From JACPLA01 sp035291905 (GTDB taxonomy: Bacteria > Bacteroidota > Ignavibacteria > UBA10030): a stretch of DNA of 6,327 nucleotides. Positions 1-4,675 of this stretch are shown here, in pieces. The translations under genes were made by a program, and so were the position numbers. Numbering within the stretch: the stretch's first letter is position 1; each line of letters opens with the position of its first letter. Location of the stretch: positions 1 through 6,327 of the forward strand of contig DATDRF010000128.1 of NCBI GenBank assembly GCA_035291905.1, read 5' to 3'. Below the pieces are notes generated by a model. That model made no database searches and had not been told where the DNA came from. It saw nothing but the letters and a program-made list of their open reading frames with translations.

Positions 1-23
1 TTCATTGTTGAGTGGGGCTTCCC

Positions 24-275
24 ATGGACCGATTCATCGTCATTGCACCGCACACCGCCGAAGGCTGCGCCAAAGCGCTTCAGCAAATTGAAGCGACGGG
101 ATACATAACACATTTCGACTGGGGTTGTCAGGACGGCGAGCATTGCGGATGGACCATCATTGAAGCCGAGAACGCCAAACAGGCCCTCCTTGTTGTTCCC
201 TCCTTTGATCGGCACATGGCCAAGGCCGTGAAGCTGACCAAGTTTTCACCTGAAGATGTAAAGGGGATGCATTAG
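24..275 (+). CDS. Small conserved alpha/beta protein of unknown function (83 aa)
   Basis: I do not recognise a named function. The ATG at 24 is preceded by a purine-rich GTGGGG (12-17) at usable spacing. A GTG at 12 would add four residues but would use that same motif as coding sequence. The product reads like a compact alpha/beta domain: a first strand (residues 3-9, RFIVIAP), a helix (11-25), a second strand ending in the Trp33-Gly34-Cys35 region, a third strand (42-48, GWTIIEA), then a helix (50-68). This strand-helix-strand pattern resembles small ferredoxin-like or dimeric alpha-beta-barrel domains; that is inference only. Cys15, Cys35 and Cys41 with His30 and His40 form a Cys/His cluster around a W-G-C-x5-C-G-W motif, which could bind metal or form a disulfide. 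It has no signal peptide or membrane segment, so it is probably cytoplasmic. The gene before it lies outside the window. Confidence 0.7.
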   Translation: MDRFIVIAPHTAEGCAKALQQIEATGYITHFDWGCQDGEHCGWTIIEAENAKQALLVVPSFDRHMAKAVKLTKFSPEDVKGMH

Positions 276-280
276 GTTGT

Positions 281-296
281 CGAATCGGTCGATTCG
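281..296 (+). terminator. Short perfect inverted repeat after the first gene; weak terminator or operator
   Basis: CGAATC (281-286) and GATTCG (291-296) form a perfect 6-bp stem with a 4-nt loop, starting five bases after the stop codon at 273-275. Only three T follow (298-300), so it is a poor intrinsic terminator. As DNA it is a 16-bp near-palindrome that could equally be a protein-binding site. Confidence 0.35.
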
Positions 297-325
297 GTTT
301 CGCCCCGTCTCATTCCAAGACAATT

Positions 326-409
326 ACACGAAGTGCCACAGAGGCGTCAAGAAGAACACGAAGCGGCGATCGCTTTCTTCGTGTTGTCTTCGTGCTCTGC
401 GTGTCATGT
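326..409. repeat. Palindromic cacgaag-type word repeat, 11-nt period
   Basis: The left side carries acacgaag words (326-333 and 356-363) and the right side carries cttcgtg at 377 and 388, followed in register at 399 by gcgtgtc, giving an 11-nt period. The core is a perfect 9-bp inverted repeat, AACACGAAG (355-363) against CTTCGTGTT (377-385), around a gcgatcgc palindrome (366-373). It occupies part of the 328-bp gap 276-603. The remainder (410-603) holds only T-rich sequence and a small gaagag/ctcttc hairpin (about 470-486), with no convincing gene. Confidence 0.7.
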
Positions 410-603
410 TTTAGGCCTCCAATCAAAACACTTTAGAGAGAGCCTGCGGGGAGTTCGTATTTGGACCATGAAGAGCGTTTCTCTTCAGCTTTTCGTTGTT
501 TTCCTTCCGATTTTCCTTGACAAGACACTATTTTCTTCTGTTTTTCGGGTAAGATTACACCGGACAAGCACATTCTTTCGCTTTACAGACAATAAGGATT
601 CTC

Positions 604-1035
604 ATGCCGAAATTACGACTCAAAGTCACGAAGAAAGCCGCTTCAAGAACAAATGGCAGCCGCCGAACAACCGTCAGGAAAGCTCCGAAAGCGGTTCCTG
701 CCGCCCAGATCAAGAAAGCTGAATTCGGCTACTTCAGGTCGCTCCTTGAAGGATTGAGGGACGAAACTGTTCGCGAGATCGACACCCTGACCGATTCGAT
801 GGAGCCGGAGGTCACACCGGTCGGCGACACGCCCGACGAGCCCGTCGGCTCGATGCAGACGGTCCTGATGATCAATCGTCAGCGAAAGCTCCTCCACTCC
901 CTGGAAGCGGCGCTTTCGAGAATCGACCAGGGAACCTACGGGAGATGCTCATCGTGCGGCAATCCGATCGAGAGGGGACGCCTCGAGATTCTGCCCGACA
1001 CCACGAAGTGCGTGAAGTGCGGGAGAGGGGAGTAG
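604..1035 (+). CDS. TraR/DksA family C4 zinc-finger transcription factor (143 aa)
   Basis: Proteins of this family bind RNA polymerase through its secondary channel and, with ppGpp, change promoter choice during starvation. The C-terminal finger is intact: Cys115, Cys118, Cys136 and Cys139 in the spacing C-x2-C-x17-C-x2-C, introduced by the typical EAALSRIDQGTYGRC stretch. Residues about 41-108 form two helices of the coiled-coil finger. At its tip sits Asp75-Thr-Pro-Asp78-Glu-Pro80, comparable to the DxxDxA tip of E. coli DksA but with Pro in place of Ala. The first 38 residues are rich in Lys, Arg and Ala and are probably disordered. The start is fixed by AAGGA (594-598) five bases upstream. 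It could be true DksA or one of the extra DksA-like paralogues that many genomes carry, so no symbol is given. It stands alone, with repeat-filled gaps on both sides. Confidence 0.88.
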   Translation: MPKLRLKVTKKAASRTNGSRRTTVRKAPKAVPAAQIKKAEFGYFRSLLEGLRDETVREIDTLTDSMEPEVTPVGDTPDEPVGSMQTVLMINRQRKLLHSLEAALSRIDQGTYGRCSSCGNPIERGRLEILPDTTKCVKCGRGE

Positions 1036-1040
1036 AGTCG

Positions 1041-1147
1041 GATTTCCAATTGGCGATTTTCGATTTTCGAATGACACTGATTGACCACTTTCATTTGCCG
1101 GTTTTTGATCTTCAATCCGCAATCGGAAATCGGCAATCTCAAATCTC
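1041..1147. repeat. Imperfect palindrome built of gattttc/caatcgg heptads
   Basis: The left arm divides exactly into 7-mers from 1041: gatttcc, aattggc, gattttc, gattttc, gaatgac. The right arm divides exactly from 1113: caatccg, caatcgg, aaatcgg, caatctc, aaatctc. The 33-nt arms 1041-1073 and 1113-1145 match as reverse complements at 24 of 33 positions by my count, with a 39-nt loop. It begins six bases after the DksA-like stop codon and could form a transcript hairpin there, but no U-tract follows. The rest of the gap, 1148-1294, holds C/T-rich sequence; TTGACT (1152-1157) with TACCTT 17 nt on is too weak to call a promoter. Confidence 0.75.
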
Positions 1148-1294
1148 CACCTTGACTTTCCTTCCCTCCTTTTCTACCTTTCTCGAGTCTCGACCGGGGG
1201 AGATCACCGCGTCGCAAATGACCCGAAAAAGAACACCCGCGTTGTTTCGCTGTGCAACAACTCTTCAAGCAATACATTTCAGGGAAGGTGAATC

Positions 1295-1687
1295 ATGGAA
1301 AAGATTTCAAACTACTTTCCACATATTGCTCTTCTTGCCCTTGTCCTCCTCCTTTGGATGTTCGTTTACTCCAACAGTCGCCTCAACGAGGCCATCGACC
1401 GTCTCGATGAAGCAGAGCTCAAAATCGAGGAGACCCTCCAGACGCTTTCCACGGCAAAGGCAACTATCGACACCGTACGGATAGGTCTGGCCACATTTGG
1501 GGCGTATGTAAGGGATATCCAGGGACGGGTCGAGATTATTGACCTGGCTCAGAGGGTAGAGGACGACCAATTCAGAAGCCAAAGGTCAAAGATCAAAGGA
1601 AGATTGAAGGAACTATATAAGGACGTTGAAAACACCGGGCAGGATCTGCCCGAGATCCCGGTGGTGGAAACGGGAAAGGTGCACTGA
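1295..1687 (+). CDS. N-terminally membrane-anchored coiled-coil protein (130 aa)
   Basis: I do not recognise a family. The start is supported by GGGAAGGTG (1282-1290), a strong Shine-Dalgarno four bases before the ATG. Residues 9-25 are one hydrophobic segment (IALLALVLLLWMFVY) with few positive charges before it, followed by a polar rod rich in Glu, Asp, Lys, Leu and Ile. Two coiled-coil stretches are likely (about 27-66 and 73-115), joined by a Gly-containing hinge near residues 64-75. The tail ends in a Pro-rich segment (DLPEIPVV). The predicted topology is a single inner-membrane anchor with the coiled coil in the periplasm, although the opposite orientation cannot be excluded. The next gene encodes a second membrane-tethered coiled-coil protein 100 bp downstream, so the two may act together. 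A heptad nucleotide repeat lies inside the coding region at 1578-1598. Confidence 0.8.
   Translation: MEKISNYFPHIALLALVLLLWMFVYSNSRLNEAIDRLDEAELKIEETLQTLSTAKATIDTVRIGLATFGAYVRDIQGRVEIIDLAQRVEDDQFRSQRSKIKGRLKELYKDVENTGQDLPEIPVVETGKVH
1578..1598. repeat. Three tandem heptads nnCAAAG inside the coiled-coil gene
   Basis: gccaaag, gtcaaag and atcaaag follow one another exactly. The 21 nt keep the reading frame and encode the basic stretch from about Ser95 to Gly102 of the preceding protein. It resembles the intergenic heptad repeats here in period and design. Three copies could also arise by chance in Lys-rich coding sequence. Confidence 0.5.
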
Positions 1688-1689
1688 CG

Positions 1690-1743
1690 AGTAGGCAGTA
1701 AGCAGCAGACAGTCTGGGGTATTACGCGCTGGAATAATCCCAG
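1690..1743. repeat. agtaagc/agcagac heptad repeat with adjoining hairpin
   Basis: From 1690 the sequence divides into agtaggc, agtaagc, agcagac, agtctgg, a 7-nt tandem repeat starting three bases after the stop codon. Overlapping its end, CTGGG (1714-1718) pairs with CCCAG (1739-1743), with tatt/aata inside, giving a hairpin without a T-run. It may end the transcript of the upstream gene, but nothing proves it. Confidence 0.6.
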
Positions 1744-1752
1744 GAGACCAAC

Positions 1753-1780
1753 AACTGATAGCTGATGACTGATAACCGAC
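1753..1780. repeat. aactgat heptad repeat next to the start codon
   Basis: Four exact heptads follow in register: aactgat, agctgat, gactgat, aaccgac. The words differ from the heptads at 1690 although only 35 bp separate them. The repeat ends seven bases before the ATG at 1788 and fills the place where a Shine-Dalgarno would normally lie. Confidence 0.65.
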
Positions 1781-1787
1781 AAATGCC

Positions 1788-2345
1788 ATGAGACTCTTAA
1801 CCTCGATCTCAACCTTGTTCCCCCTCTTTCTCCTCCCTCTCCTCACCTTCAGCCAGGCCAAGGTCTTTTCCGACGGGGAGACAATTCAGAGCCTTCTCTT
1901 TCTTTCCGGCGACCTCGTGGATGTGCAGGTCGACAGCGTCTACGTCCTCAACAAGCTCACCTTTCGAAGGTATGATTCGGCGTATAAGGACCTGAGGAAA
2001 CGCGGAGCCGGCATAGCCGGCCTGATGGCCACCTATGAGGACATTGTGTCTCTGCAGGAGAATCGTATCAAGGAGCAGAACAGAAGCTACGAGGAGCTGC
2101 GCACGCATTTTCTCGCTCTCAGCGGCGAAACGCAAACGAAGATCTCAGATTCTTCCAACCGGCTTATCTCCGCCCTTCAATCCATGGAAACACTGAACCG
2201 GGATATGGGTGAGACAAAGAGACTTCTCGGTGAGGCCAAGGAAATCATCGAAGCCGAACAGCGAGGCCTGAATATGGAGAAGCTTTTGTGGGGTTTTGGA
2301 GGAGTGGCTGCAGGGATCGTTATTGGCGTAGTTATCTCAAATTGA
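1788..2345 (+). CDS. Exported coiled-coil protein with C-terminal membrane anchor (185 aa)
   Basis: I do not recognise a family. Residues 1-22 are a Sec-type signal peptide (MRLL, hydrophobic core, cleavage probably after FSQ or SQA at 23-24). Residues about 25-60 form a small domain with a strand-rich look (SGDLVDVQVDSVYVLNK). Residues 62-160 are helical and charged, a likely coiled coil. Residues 167-184 are hydrophobic and Gly-rich (WGFGGVAAGIVIGVVIS), a probable C-terminal membrane anchor of glycine-zipper type. The mature protein should therefore lie in the periplasm, tethered at its C-terminus, the mirror image of the protein encoded 100 bp upstream. The two may form an envelope-spanning or scaffold complex (inference). 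No Shine-Dalgarno is visible because the heptad repeat occupies that site. Translation may depend on upstream initiation or on an SD-independent mode, which is common in Bacteroidota. Confidence 0.8.
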   Translation: MRLLTSISTLFPLFLLPLLTFSQAKVFSDGETIQSLLFLSGDLVDVQVDSVYVLNKLTFRRYDSAYKDLRKRGAGIAGLMATYEDIVSLQENRIKEQNRSYEELRTHFLALSGETQTKISDSSNRLISALQSMETLNRDMGETKRLLGEAKEIIEAEQRGLNMEKLLWGFGGVAAGIVIGVVISN

Positions 2346-2367
2346 GAACCATTCCCGTGGAAGGTCA

Positions 2368-2449
2368 CACAAAGAGCACCGAGGAGTCACAGAGAGCACA
2401 GAGAATGATCCCTCTGTGTTCTCTGTGCGTCTTTGTGTTCTCTGTGTAA
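2368..2449. repeat. CACAGAG/CTCTGTG palindromic element, copy 1 (arm B then arm A)
   Basis: CACAGAG-like words start at 2368, 2377, 2388 and 2397 (spacing 9-11-9). Their complements CTCTGTG start at 2412, 2421, 2431 and 2440 (9-10-9). The innermost 16 nt of each arm (2388-2403 and 2412-2427) pair with a single G-T wobble around the 8-nt loop aatgatcc. The right end is CTCTGTGTAA, shared with the other copies. It fills most of the gap between the coiled-coil gene and the dinB-like gene. Confidence 0.85.
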
Positions 2450-2477
2450 TTTCTTTCAATTCGGAGAATTAGACCTC

Positions 2478-3029
2478 ATGAATTTCAACACAACCGAAGC
2501 TGTCGAAATTCTTTCACGCACACCCGGGACGCTCAGGGCGATGCTTGCCGGCCTCTCGGAAAACTGGACGAAGGCAAATGAGGGGGAGAAAACATGGAGT
2601 GCCTTTGATGTCATTGGACATTTGATACACGGGGAGGAGACTGATTGGATTCCCAGGCTCAGGATCATCCTGGAGTCAGGTGAATCAGTCCCCTTTCCTC
2701 CTTTTGACCGCGAGGCGCAGTTTGCGAAGAGCAAGGGAAAGACTCTTGGCGAATTGCTGGATCAGTTTGGAAAGCTTCGGATGGAGAACGTGGCCACTCT
2801 GAAACAGGTTTTTGCAAAGGGGATCGAACTCGACAAGCGGGGGATGCATCCGTCACTAGGATCCGTGACGATCCGGGAGCTGCTTGCAACATGGGTTGTG
2901 CACGATCTCGACCACCTCGCACAAATTGCGAGGGCGATGGCCAAGCGATACGGCGACGATGTCGGCCCCTGGAGCGAATACCTTGGGATCCTGGAGCAGA
3001 AGAAAGGAAAGGGAACAAGGAGCAGGTAA
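2478..3029 (+). CDS. DinB/YfiT-like metal-binding four-helix protein (183 aa)
   Basis: Members of the DinB superfamily are four-helix bundles that bind a divalent metal through three histidines; many are thiol-dependent S-transferases or damage-induced proteins of unknown substrate. The triad is visible: His48 in the GHLIHGEE motif of helix 2, and His142 and His146 in the WVVHDLDHLAQ motif near the C-terminus, preceded by the family signature HPSLGSVTIRELLATW (124-139). No signal peptide is present, so it is cytoplasmic. I start at the ATG at 2478 because GGAG (2463-2466) precedes it, at a rather long spacing of 11. An upstream ATG at 2433 would translate the repeat element as coding sequence. 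AATTC (2458-2462) and GAATT (2466-2470) could form a small hairpin across the Shine-Dalgarno. The basic tail after residue 173 is unusual and overlaps a repeat-like stretch. The substrate cannot be told. Confidence 0.87.
   Translation: MNFNTTEAVEILSRTPGTLRAMLAGLSENWTKANEGEKTWSAFDVIGHLIHGEETDWIPRLRIILESGESVPFPPFDREAQFAKSKGKTLGELLDQFGKLRMENVATLKQVFAKGIELDKRGMHPSLGSVTIRELLATWVVHDLDHLAQIARAMAKRYGDDVGPWSEYLGILEQKKGKGTRSR
3006..3026. repeat. Possible ggaacaagg-type heptads at the 3' end of the dinB-like gene
   Basis: ggaaagg, gaacaag and gagcagg follow in 7-nt register and end at the TAA stop (3027-3029). They encode the basic C-terminal tail. The words are degenerate, so this is only suggestive. 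Confidence 0.35.
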
Positions 3030-3034
3030 TAGCC

Positions 3035-3130
3035 CTCTGTGTTCTCTGTGACTTCTCAGTGTTCTCTGTGTAACATCCCGCGGTTGAAAACATTTCACGG
3101 AGAGCACGGAGGTGCACAGAGAACACAAAG
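3035..3130. repeat. CACAGAG/CTCTGTG palindromic element, copy 2 (inverted)
   Basis: CTCTGTG-like words start at 3035, 3044, 3055 and 3064 (9-11-9) and CACAGAG-like words at 3096, 3105, 3115 and 3124 (9-10-9), with a 25-nt loop (3071-3095). The spacings are swapped relative to copies 1 and 3, so this copy lies in the opposite direction. CTCTGTGTAA appears at 3064-3073. The element starts five bases after the dinB-like stop and ends 23 bases before the next start. Confidence 0.85.
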
Positions 3131-3153
3131 AATAAACATCTTCTTCGTATATT

Positions 3154-3498
3154 GTGCTTGTGCAGAACACCACAAAGCTTTTCCTCGTTAAGACTGCTCA
3201 CACGATTATTTGGGCGTTCTTTGTGGCCGTCATTGGCTTCGTCGTCTATGCGGGCACGACGGGTGAGATCTCTCGCTCTGTTTGGGTCGCGATGGGCCTG
3301 GTTGCATTCGAGGGGGTCCTCCTGATGTTGAACAGGGGAAAGTGCCCCCTCACTGCAGTCGCCAGGCGCTATTCCAGCCGACAAGAAGAGAATTTCGACA
3401 TTTTTCTGCCCGAGTGGCTCGCTCGGAGCAATAAAGTCATCTTCACGGTTATTTTCTTCATTGGAGTTGGACTAGTGCTGTATAGGGTAATCCAGTAG
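3154..3498 (+). CDS. Conserved small membrane protein, three predicted helices (114 aa)
   Basis: I know similar uncharacterised proteins from Bacteroidota and relatives but no function. Three hydrophobic segments are visible at about residues 14-33, 43-60 and 94-112. Between helices 2 and 3 is a polar loop with the conserved-looking string NRGKCPLTAVARRYS and, further on, NFDIFLPEWLARSNK (80-94). Cys64 precedes Pro-Leu-Thr. This layout suggests a small integral inner-membrane protein whose loop is the functional part. The start must lie between the in-frame stop at 3133-3135 and the conserved region; GTG at 3154 or GTG at 3160 are the choices, and neither has a clear Shine-Dalgarno. It sits just downstream of an inverted CACAGAG element and is probably transcribed on its own. 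Confidence 0.8.
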   Translation: MLVQNTTKLFLVKTAHTIIWAFFVAVIGFVVYAGTTGEISRSVWVAMGLVAFEGVLLMLNRGKCPLTAVARRYSSRQEENFDIFLPEWLARSNKVIFTVIFFIGVGLVLYRVIQ

Positions 3499-3506
3499 GT
3501 TTCAGG

Positions 3507-3610
3507 TCCCGCCTAACAGCGGCGGGATCCCCGCCTGCCACTGAGAATCGTGTGCGGCGGGCAGGCTCAATTTGGCATCTGCTCACTAAAATCGTTCGCG
3601 GGCCAAATTG
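3507..3610. repeat. Alternating cccgcc/ggcggg stem words plus a 9-bp inverted repeat
   Basis: cccgcc (3508-3513), ggcggg (3521-3526), cccgcc (3530-3535) and ggcggg (3556-3561) alternate, so each inner copy can pair with either neighbour. The strongest hairpin is tcccgcc (3507-3513) with ggcggga (3521-3527), loop 7 nt. Directly after, CAATTTGGC (3568-3576) and GCCAAATTG (3602-3610) form a perfect 9-bp inverted repeat with a 25-nt loop. No T-run follows any stem. The region is the untranslated leader of the outer-membrane protein gene if the TTG start is right. Confidence 0.6.
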
Positions 3611-3671
3611 GGATTTCAGGTTTCATGTTGTATCCCTGACCGCACGCCGCGGTTGGTTCTGCGATGCAAAC

Positions 3672-3678
3672 AAGGAGG
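3672..3678 (+). promoter_or_regulatory. Perfect Shine-Dalgarno fixing a TTG start
   Basis: AAGGAGG lies five bases before TTG at 3684. It is the best ribosome-binding site in the window. The next possible in-frame start, ATG at 3552, has none and would read through the hairpin region. Confidence 0.8.
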
Positions 3679-3683
3679 CTCCA

Positions 3684-4448
3684 TTGATTCGCCCCGCAAG
3701 GACGTACTGCATTCTCGGCCTGGTTCTCTTCCTCTCCTCTGTTGCGAACTCCCAGGAAATCGGCCCACTGGAGGCGGATCGTCCTGACCAGACTGAAACG
3801 GCATCGGTTGTTCCGCATGGGCGCATCCAGATAGAGAGCGGGTTCTCGTTTGAACGCGCAAACAGCGCGCACTCTTCCTTTGCCCATCCCTCCGTTCTCT
3901 TCAAATATGGCGTCCGGGATTTCTTCGAAGTCCGGCTGGTATCGGAGCTGACGTCCGACAGAATTGACAGAAACCTTACAACCGGCCTTCATCCCGTTGC
4001 GGTCGGATTCAAGGTGAGGCTGCTCGAGGAAGAGGGGATTGCCCCGAAGACCTCTCTGATTGCACACCTCGCCATTCCGCATCTTGCTTCTCCTGATTTC
4101 AGAGCAACGCGTTATGCCCCTTCCGCCCGTTTCTCGATGCAGCACACGGTAACGGAGACCATGACCCTTGCGTATAATCTCGGTGTCGAGTGGGACGGCG
4201 AATCGACTGATCCCGTCTATCTCTACACGCTTGCGGGGGGATTCTCTCTCGATGATGCTCTGGGGTTCTATGCGGAACTCTACGGTTTTGCCCCGCAATC
4301 GGAATCGGCCGAACATCTGGCAGACGCCGGCTTCACATACCTGATTCAGCAGAACATGATGGCCGACTTTTCTGCTGGAATCGGCATCACGACAAACGCC
4401 CCCGATTTCTTCCTCGCGCTCGGCTTTTCGATCAGACTTTGGGATTAG
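3684..4448 (+). CDS. Outer-membrane beta-barrel protein, Phenol_MetA_deg-like (254 aa, TTG start)
   Basis: The product resembles the 'putative MetA-pathway of phenol degradation' family, outer-membrane barrels of uncertain substrate; that family name is historical and does not show phenol use. Starting at TTG gives a clean signal peptide (residues 1-23, hydrophobic core CILGLVLFLSSV, cleavage near NSQ/E). The mature N-terminus carries the family hallmark EADRPDQTET (30-39), followed by VVPHGRIQIESGFSFE, the first strand. Alternating hydrophobic/polar strands continue to the end (for example FEVRLVSEL at 81-89 and FYAELYGF at 195-202), and the last strand is FFLALGFSIRLWD. The length is typical for the family. 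A longer start at ATG 3552 would put 44 arginine-rich residues before the signal peptide and has no ribosome-binding site. The gene stands alone between a hairpin-rich leader and a CACAGAG element. It is likely a channel or sensor-type barrel; the substrate is unknown. Confidence 0.85.
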   Translation: MIRPARTYCILGLVLFLSSVANSQEIGPLEADRPDQTETASVVPHGRIQIESGFSFERANSAHSSFAHPSVLFKYGVRDFFEVRLVSELTSDRIDRNLTTGLHPVAVGFKVRLLEEEGIAPKTSLIAHLAIPHLASPDFRATRYAPSARFSMQHTVTETMTLAYNLGVEWDGESTDPVYLYTLAGGFSLDDALGFYAELYGFAPQSESAEHLADAGFTYLIQQNMMADFSAGIGITTNAPDFFLALGFSIRLWD

Positions 4449-4452
4449 AGTT

Positions 4453-4564
4453 CTCAGTGTTCTCTGTGCATCTCTGTGCTCTCTGTGTAATGTTTCCTGG
4501 CTCTTAAGGTTACACAGAGAGCACTGAGGAGTCACAGAGAGCACGGAGAATGGACTCTCCGTGC
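4453..4564. repeat. CACAGAG/CTCTGTG element, copy 3 (compound A-B-partial A)
   Basis: CTCTGTG-like words start at 4453, 4462, 4472 and 4481 (9-10-9, arm A, ending in CTCTGTGTAA). A 25-nt loop follows, then CACAGAG-like words at 4513, 4522, 4533 and 4542 (9-11-9, arm B, beginning TTACACAGAG). After the 8-nt loop aatggact a single further word ctccgtg (4557-4563) pairs with the last arm-B word as an 8-bp hairpin, gcacggag (4541-4548) with ctccgtgc (4557-4564). It starts five bases after the stop codon of the barrel gene. Confidence 0.85.
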
Positions 4565-4572
4565 TGCCTTCC

Positions 4573-4602
4573 TTGAATTCTCCGATTCCGTTTCGTAGTT
4601 TG
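4573..4602 (+). promoter_or_regulatory. Possible Bacteroidetes-type promoter for bacterioferritin
   Basis: TTG (4573-4575) is followed after 20 nt by TAGTTTG (4596-4602), close to the TTTG-N19-21-TAnnTTTG pattern but one base short within the -7 box. It lies about 75 bp before the bfr ATG, downstream of the repeat. No iron-box palindrome is seen. Confidence 0.25.
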
Positions 4603-4675
4603 TGGACTAGGCATCACACACCTCACCAAGGACTCATTTCCATCTGATTCGATTCTCTCTTGAAAAGGAACCGCA

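Noticed and set aside
517..555. TTGACA (517-522) and TAAGAT (550-555) as a sigma-70 promoter for the DksA-like gene
   Set aside because: They are 27 nt apart, far beyond 16-18, and no better -10 box lies at the right distance.
333..722. 129-codon + strand reading frame
   Set aside because: It starts inside the cacgaag repeat and runs over the first 40 codons of the well-supported DksA-like gene in another frame. The ATG at 468 has no clear ribosome-binding site.
945..1484. 179-codon + strand reading frame
   Set aside because: It covers the end of the DksA-like gene, the heptad palindrome and half of the coiled-coil gene in the wrong frame; the composition is that of translated repeat.
2433..2477. 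Upstream ATG extending the dinB-like gene by 15 residues
   Set aside because: It begins inside the CTCTGTG arm, so the extra residues are translated repeat; the ATG at 2478 matches family N-termini.
2665..3384. 239-codon reverse-strand frame
   Set aside because: It spans the dinB-like gene, a repeat and the membrane protein gene on the opposite strand, with no recognisable protein features.
3567..4544. 325-codon reverse-strand frame, the longest in the window
   Set aside because: It lies opposite the outer-membrane protein gene and the CACAGAG element, is rich in Arg and Cys, and shows no domain. The forward frame has a signal peptide, family motif and Shine-Dalgarno.
2368..4564. CACAGAG clusters as a CRISPR array
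   Set aside because: The words are 7 nt long, mirrored, separated by 2-4 nt and have no unique spacers; no cas gene is present.
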